64,000 bases of DNA from the NCBI GenBank assembly GCA_034927285.1, contig JAYFQF010000031.1, forward strand, positions 57,181 through 121,180, in the 5' to 3' direction. Under the pieces are notes generated by a model that saw only the letters and a list, made by a program, of their open reading frames with translations, did not search any database and was not told the origin of the DNA. Below, piece after piece: positions 8,396-17,388 of the stretch (its first letter is position 1; each line of letters opens with the position of its first letter). A program made the position numbers and the translations under genes. Source of the stretch: JAYFQF01 sp034927285 (GTDB lineage: Bacteria > Bacillota > Peptococcia > DRI-13 > UBA5745).

Positions 8396-10015
8396 TTACA
8401 GATAATTATCAGTCAGATCGTTTTCCAATAATAAATACATGGGTTCCCGCCGGTCCGGACGGCTGTCGGCCAGCTGGTCGGCTTTGTCCAGGGCGTCCCT
8501 GATGTCCTTTGCCACGTAAATTTTATTCACGTCAAAGCCGGCCCGCTTGGCGCCGTCCTGGATACCGAAGCTGCGGTTTGCGCCCACAATGATGATATAG
8601 TCGCAGTTTTTAGCCGCCTGACGGCCCAGCCTGCGGTTCAGCTCATCCTCCATGTTCCCCAGTTCCACCATGCCCGGCGTTGCCAATACCCGATAACCGT
8701 CGAAGGACCCCAGAATCTCCAGGGCCTGCCTGGCTCCTTCCGGATTGGAATTGTAAGCGTCGTCGATAATCTGATATTTGGAGCCCGGCGGCATCAGCTG
8801 CAGCCGGTGGGGGATCGGCTCCAGACGGTTTATCGCCGGCAAAAGCTTCTGAGGTTCAATTCCCAGGTTATAGGATACTGCGGCGGCGGCGGTAATATTC
8901 ACTACATTATGCCGGCCCAAAAGCTTTGTCCGGCAGTGAATTTTTTCCCCGTTTTTAAAACACAGGTCAAAAGCAGATCCGCCGGGGCCGCTTTCGATAT
9001 TTTCCGACCAGACGTCCAGCTGCTGATTATCCTGATGGGAACTGCCTATGCCGTAGCACACCTTGGGCTGATTCCGTTTTTCCTTGCGGATATACTCGTT
9101 GTCATAGTTCAGGAAGATCAGGCCTTTTTCTTTTACGGCGTCGGCCAGTTCAAACTTGGTTTTTATGATGTTATCCAGGGTCTTGAAGGTTTCCAGATGC
9201 ATTTCGCCGACAGAGGAAATCACGCCCAGCCGTGGCTGGACGATCTGGCAGATTTCCCGGATATCCCCCGGTTTTTTTGCTCCCATTTCCACAATGAATA
9301 TCTGGTGGGTGCCGTTTAACTGCTCCCGGATGGTGCGGACCACCCCCATAGGGGTATTGAAGCTTTCCGGGGTCATCAGGGTTTGGTATTTTGTGCTGAG
9401 GAGCTGGTTCAGGATATATTTGGTGCTGGTTTTGCCAAAACTGCCGGTTATGCCGATCACCTGCAGGCCGGGCAGCTCCGCCAGCCGCTTTTTCGCGTCG
9501 TCCACATAACCTTGAGCGATCCGTTTTTCAATGGGCCGGTTAATCCCGTTGGCCATCAAAATAAAACTGTCCTTCATCAGGTTAAGAAAACCCAGGAGGA
9601 AAGGCAGCTCCCACCAGAAGCTGTTTTTCCCGAAATAATTCAGCGCCAGGCCCAAAAGGGTCACGAAGGCCACGCATAAAATTGTAAAGGTGATCAAAAG
9701 CCGGCGGATCCGCCAGGTAAAAACCAGAGCTTTCTTTTCCGGCCGCCTTTTTTTGGTCAGCCGCAGAACCAAAAAGACCAGGGCATGAAAAACCAGGTAA
9801 AGGCTTAACGGCATGAAGTTGGCAAAGGCCAGATTGGCCACGATCAGACCCGCCAGCAAGAAAGTCTCTTCTTTCCGCTTATTTTCCTTCAGCCAAAGCA
9901 AAAAGCGGTCGGCAAAATAACTGGAAAGCTGCAGCATATGCAGGGAATGCCGCAGGCCGTACCAGAAATAAAAAATGAAGCTGGCCAGAAAAATAAAAAA
10001 GTAGATGGAAAACAA
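8396..10015 (-). CDS. Membrane-anchored Mur ligase family protein (MurF-like)
   Basis: About four membrane segments fill the first ~165 residues (for example LIVANLAFANFMPLSLYLVF). A Mur ligase follows, with the ATP P-loop GITGSFGKTSTK at about residue 193, then FIVEMGAKKPGDI, GRHNVVNITAAAAVSY and DDAYNSNPEGA in the C-terminal domain. MurF adds D-Ala-D-Ala to the UDP-MurNAc-tripeptide, and a Ddl gene next door fits that. Standard MurF is soluble, so the membrane anchor is unusual. It could work on a lipid-linked substrate or be a second, specialised MurF. The start is TTG at 10015, supported by AAGGAGG 7 nt upstream. Confidence 0.82.
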   Translation of the reverse strand: MFSIYFFIFLASFIFYFWYGLRHSLHMLQLSSYFADRFLLWLKENKRKEETFLLAGLIVANLAFANFMPLSLYLVFHALVFLVLRLTKKRRPEKKALVFTWRIRRLLITFTILCVAFVTLLGLALNYFGKNSFWWELPFLLGFLNLMKDSFILMANGINRPIEKRIAQGYVDDAKKRLAELPGLQVIGITGSFGKTSTKYILNQLLSTKYQTLMTPESFNTPMGVVRTIREQLNGTHQIFIVEMGAKKPGDIREICQIVQPRLGVISSVGEMHLETFKTLDNIIKTKFELADAVKEKGLIFLNYDNEYIRKEKRNQPKVCYGIGSSHQDNQQLDVWSENIESGPGGSAFDLCFKNGEKIHCRTKLLGRHNVVNITAAAAVSYNLGIEPQKLLPAINRLEPIPHRLQLMPPGSKYQIIDDAYNSNPEGARQALEILGSFDGYRVLATPGMVELGNMEDELNRRLGRQAAKNCDYIIIVGANRSFGIQDGAKRAGFDVNKIYVAKDIRDALDKADQLADSRPDRREPMYLLLENDLTDNYL

Positions 10016-10052
10016 GGGAGTGCCTCCTTAGCCGACCTTTATTTCACCAAGG

Positions 10053-10865
10053 TCAATGTTCTAAAAAATAGGTCACTGTCCGCAGAAACTGGGGAAGCTG
10101 GTCCAGATAGGAAAAATGTCCCGCGGGCTTTAATACCACCAGTCCCGCGTCCGGGATCAGTTTCTCCATCAGCCGGCCGTCGGAAAGCGGCGTGGCGGTG
10201 TCCCCTTCCCCCCAGATCAGAAGGGTCGGCACTTTTATCTGAGGAAGACAGTCCCGCAGGTCCTCCTTCAGCAGTGCGATCATGGTTTTTTTCATCATCG
10301 GAGTGGCCCGGCGGTAATCCTCGGAGCCGGCCCTGGCCTGCCTGGCCTCCAGCACAGGCCCTAACAGGGATTTCAGCCCCGGCAGGGAAGCCAGCTTCTT
10401 TCCCGCTTTATAGGTATAAACCTTCAGGTACCAATCGGGGCCATGGGCAGGCGGTATTCCGGCGCTGTCGATCAGCAGCAGCCGTTTCAGGCACGTTGGG
10501 GACCCGGCCGCCCATTTAATCAGGATCCGTCCGCCGTTACTGTGTCCTGCGGCATTGATCCGTTGACCGTCCAGGCCGGTTTCCCGGAGAAAGGCATGCA
10601 AAAAAGCGCAATAATCCTCCACTGTCCAGGGGCGGTCCGGCTCCGAGCTTTTGCCAAACCCCGGCAGGTCCATGGCGACGATACGGAAACGGTCTTTCAG
10701 ATTTTCAATAACGGGCCCCAGGGACTCCTTGCTGGCTCCCCAACCGTGCAGGAGCACCAGGATCTCCCGTCCCAACCCGCCTTCTTCCGCCGCGGCTGCC
10801 GTATCAATATAGCAGATATCCAGGTCCATGATCCTTAAATTCAGTTCTTTGGCGGTCAACGCCAT
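10053..10865 (-). CDS. Alpha/beta hydrolase
   Basis: The ATG at 10865 is preferred because AGGAGG lies 9 nt upstream. In-frame ATGs further upstream have no such site. The 270-residue product is a compact alpha/beta hydrolase with oxyanion-hole HGWGASKE, nucleophile elbow AGHSNGGRI, a late acid in WGEGDTATPL, and the catalytic His in KPAGHFSYLDQ. The substrate is unknown. It lies 37 bp ahead of the Mur ligase on the same strand, so it probably opens the envelope operon. Its upstream region is occupied by a repeated element that also supplies TATAAT-like sequences. Confidence 0.85.
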   Translation of the reverse strand: MALTAKELNLRIMDLDICYIDTAAAAEEGGLGREILVLLHGWGASKESLGPVIENLKDRFRIVAMDLPGFGKSSEPDRPWTVEDYCAFLHAFLRETGLDGQRINAAGHSNGGRILIKWAAGSPTCLKRLLLIDSAGIPPAHGPDWYLKVYTYKAGKKLASLPGLKSLLGPVLEARQARAGSEDYRRATPMMKKTMIALLKEDLRDCLPQIKVPTLLIWGEGDTATPLSDGRLMEKLIPDAGLVVLKPAGHFSYLDQLPQFLRTVTYFLEH

Positions 10866-10923
10866 GGGCTGGCTCCTCCTTTTTGGTTTCATTATATCTT
10901 CGCAGCCGGTCAATATGCCAATT

Positions 10924-11046
10924 ATTCGCTTCGCTCATTATATCATGAATTTTGATTTCAACGCGACCGGCTCCCGATTTTCCCCCAGCCGCGCGGTCCG
11001 CCACGAAAGGTGATTTATGACGTAATTCGCTTCGCTCATTATATCA
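10924..11046. repeat. 22-bp direct repeat, two copies 101 bp apart
   Basis: The sequence ATTCGCTTCGCTCATTATAT followed by CA occurs at 10924-10945 and again at 11025-11046, so the repeat unit is about 101 bp. Read on the minus strand each copy contains TGATATAATGAGCGAAGCG. It fills most of the gap between the alpha/beta hydrolase and the MBL-fold gene. It looks like a piece of a dispersed extragenic repeat and carries no convincing gene. Confidence 0.7.
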
Positions 11047-11065
11047 CAAATCGGATATAAACATG

Positions 11066-11103
11066 AAGGCCTGCCGGGAATTTCTCCTATCCTGGCAGGC
11101 CTT
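11066..11103 (-). terminator. Hairpin downstream of the MBL-fold gene
   Basis: A 10-bp stem (AAGGCCTGCC / GGCAGGCCTT), extended past one mismatch, lies about 30 bp after the stop of the minus-strand MBL gene. The T-run after it is poor (CTTCATGTTT), so termination may be weak. Confidence 0.55.
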
Positions 11104-11132
11104 GGTGCCGGAATATCTGTTCCGGGCAAATC

Positions 11133-11960
11133 TTATTCGATTTCGATTATTTTTCCTGAGGAAAACTCCAGGAACTCCGGGCCGGCGGCGGCCAGACAGG
11201 CGTTGGCCCGCTCTCCGGTGCAATGGCAGGAGCCCAGCTTGGCGATGCCGGTTTCCCGGATATAGGAGGCGGTTTTTTCGATCCGTTCCCCTTCCGCTTC
11301 CTCCAGATGCAAACCGCCGATCAATGCATAAATATCCTTGCCCAGCCGGGCCTTTACCGTTTCGCAGATATTCACAATGCCGTTATGGGCGCAGCCGGTA
11401 AACAGCACCAGGCCTTTGGGCGTATCAATAGCCATAACCTGCTCCTCAGGAAAATTATCCTGGCGGTATTGACCGCCCCGCAGAAGCATAAACCGCTGGT
11501 CGTCCTTCTCAAAGCTGATCCGCGGAAAATCCGAAAGGATAAATACCCCCGGAACCAGCTCAAAGGTATCCTTCATGGGAAAAATTGTTTTGATGTTTTC
11601 AATCTGTAAAAATTCCTCGGCAAAATCATTGCCGATGTAGCGGAGATGGGAATCTTCCCTGAGAAATTTTTTATCGAAAAAATGAGGATTCAGCACCAGT
11701 CCGAACTTCCGCCGGGTCTGGCGGCACAAGGCCCGCAATCCCCCGCTGTGATCGGAATGGCCGTGGCTGATGACCACGTAATCCAAATGGGAAAGATCTT
11801 CTTCCAGCGTATCCGCGTTTTCCAGAAAGGCCTCGGACGCGCCCGTATCGAACAAAATCCGCTGGCCCTGCCACTGAATCAGCAAAGACAGCCCATGCTC
11901 TGCCAGAAAAGCGTCGCCAGACTTCTGATTTTCCACCAGAGTAGTAATGGTCAAACTCAT
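11133..11960 (-). CDS. MBL-fold metallohydrolase
   Basis: The product (275 aa) has the metallo-beta-lactamase metal motif SHGHSDHSGG at about residue 65, a second ligand region FTGCAHNGIVN, and IGGLHL near the end. This layout matches the subfamily related to the dihydropterin-linked beta-ribofuranosylaminobenzene-phosphate synthase-like proteins of archaea and anaerobes. No substrate can be assigned. GAGGAG precedes the ATG. It stands alone between polC (151 bp upstream, same strand) and a repeat-containing gap. Confidence 0.85.
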   Translation of the reverse strand: MSLTITTLVENQKSGDAFLAEHGLSLLIQWQGQRILFDTGASEAFLENADTLEEDLSHLDYVVISHGHSDHSGGLRALCRQTRRKFGLVLNPHFFDKKFLREDSHLRYIGNDFAEEFLQIENIKTIFPMKDTFELVPGVFILSDFPRISFEKDDQRFMLLRGGQYRQDNFPEEQVMAIDTPKGLVLFTGCAHNGIVNICETVKARLGKDIYALIGGLHLEEAEGERIEKTASYIRETGIAKLGSCHCTGERANACLAAAGPEFLEFSSGKIIEIE

Positions 11961-12111
11961 TTCATCAGCTCCTCATGAATGCTTGCTTCGCTATTCTAAC
12001 GCATATTTTTCCCTTTTGCAACCGCCGGTTAACAATTTTTTTACTTTTTTGTCACGGTTTTTTATTATTCGTCATAAAAGCTTCAAAATATCTTTAATAT
12101 CCTGTGACTGT

Positions 12112-15100
12112 TTAAAACAGGGTCTGCTGGTCGCTTTCCGGCAGGTTTCCCAAGGCTCCGTGAGCCCGCAGCACCTCCAGCATGCTCTTGCCCACCTTAC
12201 CCCTTTTTTTCAGATCCTCGCAGGAAAGGTACGGTTTTTCCTTTCTTCCTTCCACAATGGCCTGGGCCACGCTTAACCCCAGACCGGGCAAGGCGGTGAA
12301 AGGCAGCCGCAGGGCCTCTCCTTCGATCAGATAACGGCTTTCCGATGACTTTTCCAGATTCACCGGCAAAAAGTCGTACCCCCGTAAAAGCATTTCCCGT
12401 ACAGATTCCAGATTGGTATACAGATCCTCGTCTTTGGCGGTAGCCTCTTTGTTTTCCCGTTTGCCCCGGATTTCCGCCATGGCGCTTTCCACCCGGGCCA
12501 GGCCGCCGATGGCGATATTTCCGTCCATACCGCCGCTGCGCACGGAGAAGGTGGCGGCATAATAGGCCAGAGGCCGGTAGACCTTGAACCAGGCGATGCG
12601 GAAGGCGCTGGTGACGTAAGCCACGGCGTGGGCTTTGGGGAACATATATTTAATCTTCTGGCAGGAGCCGATATACCAATCCGGCACCCCCGCCTCTTCC
12701 ATAGCGCTGATATCCTCAGGCTTCAAGCCCTTGCCCTTTCTGACCTGCTCCATGATCTTGAAGGCATGCTTGGGCGCCACCCCTTTCTGGATCAAATAAA
12801 GCATGATGTCGTCCCGGGCGGCAATCACATCCTTCATGGTACCAAGGCCCGCCTTCAGAATGTCCTTGGCGTTGCCCAGCCAGACGTCGGTGCCGTGAGA
12901 AAAGCCGGAAATCCGGACCAGGTCCGCAAAGTTCTTCGGCAGGGTATCCAAAAGCATGCCCCGGACAAAACCGGTGCCGAATTCCGGCAGGCCGATAGAT
13001 CCCGTTTCGATGCCTGTACCCTCTCTGCTGAGGCCCAGGGCCTCGGGGCTCTGGAACAAAGAAAGGACTTTGGGTTCGTCCAAAGGGATGGTGTGGACGT
13101 CGATCCCGGTCATATCCTCCAGCAAGCGGATCATGGTGGGATCATCGTGACCCAGGATATCCAGCTTTACCAGGCAGCTGTCGATGGCGTGATAATCAAA
13201 ATGGGTGGTGACAAATTCAGAGTTTACATCGTCGGCGGGATGCTGAACAGGCGTATAGTTGGTAATCTCGTCCCCTTTGGGCAAAACCACGATGCCGCCG
13301 GGATGCTGGCCGGTGGTCCGCTTGACGCCGGAGCAGCCCTGGGCCAGGCGGTCCACCTCGGAATCCCGTACGGGGATGCCCGCTTCCGCAAAATAACGCT
13401 TTACAAAACCGAAGGCGGTCTTTTCCGCTACCGTGGAGATCGTCCCCGCCTTGAATACGTTTTTTGCCCCAAAAAGCTCTTCCGTGTATTTCTGTGCCTG
13501 AGTCTGGTACTCCCCGGAAAAGTTCAGGTCGATATCCGGCACCTTATCGCCCTCAAAGCCTAAAAAGACCTCGAAGGGGATATTGAAGCCGTCTTTATAA
13601 AGCTTTTCCCCGCAGTGAGGGCAAAGCTTATCCGGCATGTCGGCGCCGCAGCCGTAGCGGCTTTCGTCGCCGAATTCCACGTACTTGCACTTCCGGCAAA
13701 GATAATGGGGCGGCAGGGGATTCACTTCCGTAATATCGGTAAAAAACGCCACCACCGAAGAACCCACGGAACCCCGGGAGCCTACCATATAGCCGGCGTC
13801 GTTGGAATGCTTCACCAGCTTGTGGGCGATCAGGTACAGCACGGCATAGCCGGCGCTGATGATGGCGTTCAGCTCCCGGTCCAGGCGTTTTTGGATCAGC
13901 TCCGGCAGCGTCTGGCCGTAAACGTCGTGGGCCTTGGTAATGGCCATGCCTTTTACCGTGTCCTCGGCGCCCTCGATCTTCGGGGTCATCAGCTGATTGG
14001 GAATGGGGTTCAGATATTCCACCTGAGCGGCGATTTCCCGGGTGGCCTCCACCACTACCCGATAAGCTTCTTCCTCGCCAAGGTACTCAAATTCCTTCAG
14101 CATCTCTTCCGTGGTCCTGAAAAACAGGGGCGGCTGCTGATCGGCGTCCTTATAGCCTTGACCGGCTTGCAAAATGCGGCGGTACACCTCGTCCTCGGGA
14201 TTCAGAAAATGGACGTCGCAGGTGGCGCACACCGGCTTGCCCATACGGCGGCCTAAATTCAGGATACGCCGGTTCAATTCCTGAAGCTCTTCCACGGATT
14301 TTACCCGGCCGTTGCGCATCAGGTAGGCGTTGTTCATCACCGGCTGGATCTCCAGATAATCGTAAAATTCCGCCGTTTTCTCCAGCGCTTCCTCCGGTTC
14401 CCCGTTTAAGACCTTCTGAAACAATTCGCCGGCTTCGCAGGCGGAACCGATGATCAGGCCTTCCCGGAAGCGCTGGATGGCTTCCCGGGGAATCCGGGGC
14501 TTTTTATAGAAAAAATCCAGATGGGAAAGGCTTACCAGCTCATAAAGGTTTTTTATCCCGGTTTTATTCTTGGCCAAAAGAATGATGTGCCAGCTGCCGG
14601 TACGTTCCGCCCGTTCCAGGAGTTCCCCTTCGGTCAGCTCCTCTTTCTGGCCCCGGGTACCCTTTTTGGGCCGTTTGACCTCGTCCAGATAAGCTTTGCC
14701 GTCGCCTTCGATCAGATAGCCCTCCATACCGTAGATGATCTTGATAGGCGGCAGCTGGTCCCCTTTCACCTTAGCCAGCTTCATGGCGTCGGGGAAAGCC
14801 TGCACCACTCCGTGATCGGTAATGGCCACGGCTTCATGGCCCCAGGCGATGGCCTGCCTGATCAGGGATTCCGGCGTGGAAACGGCGTCCATAGCCGAAA
14901 GCTTGGTATGGAGATGGAGTTCCACCCGTTTTACCGGCGCCTCGTCCTTGCGGCGCCGGCATTCGGTCTCCATGACGTCGTCGGGGAAAAAGGTCAGCTC
15001 CCGGGTATACTGGTCAAACTTGGCCGAACCCCGCATCAGGTACCAGCCTTCCGGCTTCAGCCAGTCCTCGGAAAACCGCTTTTGCTTGCCGGGATCAAGG

Positions 15101-15681
15101 AAAAGTTTCACTTTGATGGAGCCAGAAAAATCGGTAAAGTCGAAATCGTACAGTAATGTTCCCGCCTTCAGCTGCCGCATATCGTTGATCCTGAACGCCA
15201 TCCCTTTAACAATCAGGTTCCGGCGTTCCTCAAGGACTTCAGACAAAGGGGTAGGCTCACCGGAAATCTTGCGGCCCAGGATCAGTCTGGGCCCTTCTTT
15301 TCTTTTCCCTTCGGTCTGAGCCAGCTTCTCCAGATGGCGCCTGTTCATCAGCTCTTCTTCCTCTTCCAGACTGATGATTTCCGCTGCCTGCCGGCTGCCG
15401 TTCAGCGTCTCCTCTAAAAGGGCCTTTACGTCCGGCGTCTCCTCCCGCTCCTCAAATTCCAGCCGGTAATCATATGAGCTGCCGAAGGCAGACTGCAAGA
15501 GCGCCAGCACCTGAGCCCGATCCTCCTTGGTCACGGGAAAGTTGTTGGCAAAAGAGATTTCCCAAGCATTCTCTGCCTGGGAAACCGTAATATTTTTTAT
15601 TGATAATGCCCCCAGCCGGGAGGCCAGGCCGATCTCCAGGCCGGCTTGGGCCACCAGCTGTGCCCAGGGTGACGGACTCAT
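12112..15681 (-). CDS. polC: DNA polymerase III alpha subunit, PolC type, lacking the exonuclease domain
   Basis: This is the main replicative polymerase of low-GC Gram-positives, but only 1189 residues against about 1440 in Bacillus. Order seen: short N-terminal domain (~1-80), OB region (~130-245), PHP part 1 with ELHLHTKLSAMD and TDHG (~253-325), a ~40-residue Lys/Glu-rich linker, PHP part 2 (~364-495, ending CDVHF), four-Cys zinc finger (CRKC...CPHC), catalytic VPDIDLNFSGEYQ, LVKLDILGHDDPT, and a C-terminal clamp motif QQTLF. The DEDDh proofreading exonuclease expected at the linker is absent, as is the KH-like domain between ~80 and ~130. The proS stop is in frame two codons upstream, so the N-terminus cannot be longer. 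The gap to proS is 3 bp. Confidence 0.95.
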   Translation of the reverse strand: MSPSPWAQLVAQAGLEIGLASRLGALSIKNITVSQAENAWEISFANNFPVTKEDRAQVLALLQSAFGSSYDYRLEFEEREETPDVKALLEETLNGSRQAAEIISLEEEEELMNRRHLEKLAQTEGKRKEGPRLILGRKISGEPTPLSEVLEERRNLIVKGMAFRINDMRQLKAGTLLYDFDFTDFSGSIKVKLFLDPGKQKRFSEDWLKPEGWYLMRGSAKFDQYTRELTFFPDDVMETECRRRKDEAPVKRVELHLHTKLSAMDAVSTPESLIRQAIAWGHEAVAITDHGVVQAFPDAMKLAKVKGDQLPPIKIIYGMEGYLIEGDGKAYLDEVKRPKKGTRGQKEELTEGELLERAERTGSWHIILLAKNKTGIKNLYELVSLSHLDFFYKKPRIPREAIQRFREGLIIGSACEAGELFQKVLNGEPEEALEKTAEFYDYLEIQPVMNNAYLMRNGRVKSVEELQELNRRILNLGRRMGKPVCATCDVHFLNPEDEVYRRILQAGQGYKDADQQPPLFFRTTEEMLKEFEYLGEEEAYRVVVEATREIAAQVEYLNPIPNQLMTPKIEGAEDTVKGMAITKAHDVYGQTLPELIQKRLDRELNAIISAGYAVLYLIAHKLVKHSNDAGYMVGSRGSVGSSVVAFFTDITEVNPLPPHYLCRKCKYVEFGDESRYGCGADMPDKLCPHCGEKLYKDGFNIPFEVFLGFEGDKVPDIDLNFSGEYQTQAQKYTEELFGAKNVFKAGTISTVAEKTAFGFVKRYFAEAGIPVRDSEVDRLAQGCSGVKRTTGQHPGGIVVLPKGDEITNYTPVQHPADDVNSEFVTTHFDYHAIDSCLVKLDILGHDDPTMIRLLEDMTGIDVHTIPLDEPKVLSLFQSPEALGLSREGTGIETGSIGLPEFGTGFVRGMLLDTLPKNFADLVRISGFSHGTDVWLGNAKDILKAGLGTMKDVIAARDDIMLYLIQKGVAPKHAFKIMEQVRKGKGLKPEDISAMEEAGVPDWYIGSCQKIKYMFPKAHAVAYVTSAFRIAWFKVYRPLAYYAATFSVRSGGMDGNIAIGGLARVESAMAEIRGKRENKEATAKDEDLYTNLESVREMLLRGYDFLPVNLEKSSESRYLIEGEALRLPFTALPGLGLSVAQAIVEGRKEKPYLSCEDLKKRGKVGKSMLEVLRAHGALGNLPESDQQTLF

Positions 15682-15684
15682 TTT

Positions 15685-17385
15685 TTAACTCAGCACCTCT
15701 TTGATTTTTGCTTTTACCTCGTCCAGGGCAAGAGTCTCCGCTTCCTGCTCCCAGCGTTTTTTGAATTCCACCTGGCGGCTTTCCGTGAATTTTTTTCCTA
15801 CGGTGATCCTGATGGGATAGCCGATCAGGTCGGCGTCCTTGAACTTTACGCCGGCCCTTTCGTCCCGGTCGTCAAGCACTGCTTCGACGCCCTCCTTCAT
15901 CAGGTCCTGATAAAGGGCCAGAGCGGCGTCCCATACCGGTCCCTCCGCCGTCGTGGGCACGATCACCACATGATAAGGGGCGATACTGACCGGCCAGACA
16001 ATGCCGTCCTTATCGTTGCATTGCTCAACCGCCGCCGCCATGGTGCGGCTGACGCCAATTCCATAGCAGCCCATCTCTACCGGCTGCTTTTCGCCCTTTT
16101 CGTCGGTGTAAACCAGATTCAGCGCTTTGCTGTACTTAGTGCCCAGCTTGAATATCTGGCCGGCCTCGATCCCTCTGGCCGACATTAAGGGCTTCCCGCA
16201 GAAGGGGCAGACGTCCCCGGCCGCCACCTGCCGGAAATCTCCCACCACATCCAGCGGGAAATCCCGTTTCGGCAGAACATTGCCGTAATGATAACCGGGC
16301 CGGTTGGCGCCGGCTACCGTAGCGCCCAGAGCCATGACCTCTTCGTCCACATAAACCTTGACTTTGCCGGCAAGACCGATGGGGCTTAAGTAGCCGGGCT
16401 GGCAGCCGGTGATGGCCACTACGTCGGGAATATCGGCCATGGCCAGTTCATAGCAGCCGATGGCGTTTTTCAGCTTGATTTCGTTCAGCTCCCGGTCGCC
16501 TCTTAACAAAATGCAGACAACCTGGCCGTCGGCCTGATAAAACAGGGTCTTTACCAGCTGATCCTCTCCCACATGCAGAAACTGAGCCAAAGAGGCAATG
16601 GTATTTGCCCCCGGGGTTTCGATCAGCTCATATGGCGGTACCTCCGGGCCTTCGTAAGCTTCAGGCTTTTTGCTGGTTGCAATCTCGCCGTCGGCGGCAT
16701 AAGAGCAGCCGCTGCAATAGATGATCTCCGCTTCGCCGGCTTCCGCCAGCACCATAAACTCATGACTGTGATTTCCGCCGATGGCTCCCGGATCGGCCTC
16801 CACGATCCGGTATTCCAACCCGCAGCGGCTGAAGACATTGCAGTAGGCCCGGTGCATGGCTTTATAGCTCTCATCCATGCCGGCGGCGTCCCTGTCGAAG
16901 GAATACAGATCCTTCATGATAAACTCCCGGCCCCGCATCAGGCCAAACCGGGGCCGGCGCTCATCCCTGAATTTATCCTGGATCTGATAAAGCATGATGG
17001 GCAGCTGCCGCCAGGAGCTGAGCTCCCCCCGCACCAGGTCGGTGATCAGTTCTTCATGGGTGGGGCCCAGGCAAAAATCCCGGTCGTGCCGGTCCTTAAA
17101 CCGCATCAGTTCGCCGCCGTATACGTCCCAGCGGCCGCTTTCCAGCCAAAGCTCCGCAGGCTGCATGATCGGCATCAGGATTTCCTGGCCGCCGGCGGCG
17201 TCCATTTCTTCCCGGATAATCCCTTCGATCTTTTTTAAAACCCGGTGAGCCAGGGGCAGATAGGTATAAATGCCCGCCGAGGACTTCCGGATAAATCCTG
17301 CCCGCACTAAAAGCTTATGGCTGATCACTTCCGCCTCCGCCGGGACCTCCCGAAGGGTGGGCGCCATTAAATTGGTAAACTTCAT
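15685..17385 (-). CDS. proS: Prolyl-tRNA synthetase, bacterial type with editing domain
   Basis: A class II synthetase of 566 residues that charges tRNA-Pro. The N-terminus (MKFTNLMAPTLREVP), motif 2 region (FRDERRPRFGLMRGREF) and the late GCYGIGVSRTMAA are typical of the bacterial form. Between motifs 2 and 3 (about residues 225-410) lies the INS editing domain, which hydrolyses Ala-tRNA-Pro. It sits between ispG and polC with 3-bp gaps on each side, so it is part of one transcript. No T-box leader is seen, as expected for an internal operon gene. GGAG precedes the ATG. Confidence 0.96.
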   Translation of the reverse strand: MKFTNLMAPTLREVPAEAEVISHKLLVRAGFIRKSSAGIYTYLPLAHRVLKKIEGIIREEMDAAGGQEILMPIMQPAELWLESGRWDVYGGELMRFKDRHDRDFCLGPTHEELITDLVRGELSSWRQLPIMLYQIQDKFRDERRPRFGLMRGREFIMKDLYSFDRDAAGMDESYKAMHRAYCNVFSRCGLEYRIVEADPGAIGGNHSHEFMVLAEAGEAEIIYCSGCSYAADGEIATSKKPEAYEGPEVPPYELIETPGANTIASLAQFLHVGEDQLVKTLFYQADGQVVCILLRGDRELNEIKLKNAIGCYELAMADIPDVVAITGCQPGYLSPIGLAGKVKVYVDEEVMALGATVAGANRPGYHYGNVLPKRDFPLDVVGDFRQVAAGDVCPFCGKPLMSARGIEAGQIFKLGTKYSKALNLVYTDEKGEKQPVEMGCYGIGVSRTMAAAVEQCNDKDGIVWPVSIAPYHVVIVPTTAEGPVWDAALALYQDLMKEGVEAVLDDRDERAGVKFKDADLIGYPIRITVGKKFTESRQVEFKKRWEQEAETLALDEVKAKIKEVLS

Positions 17386-17388
17386 CCT

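Noticed and set aside
12112..15681. Short PolC as a product of a frameshift or assembly collapse
   Set aside because: The frame is continuous across the missing domains, the replacing linker is in frame, the proS stop lies directly upstream, and the C-terminal clamp motif is intact. An assembly error would have to remove two separate domains exactly and stay in frame.
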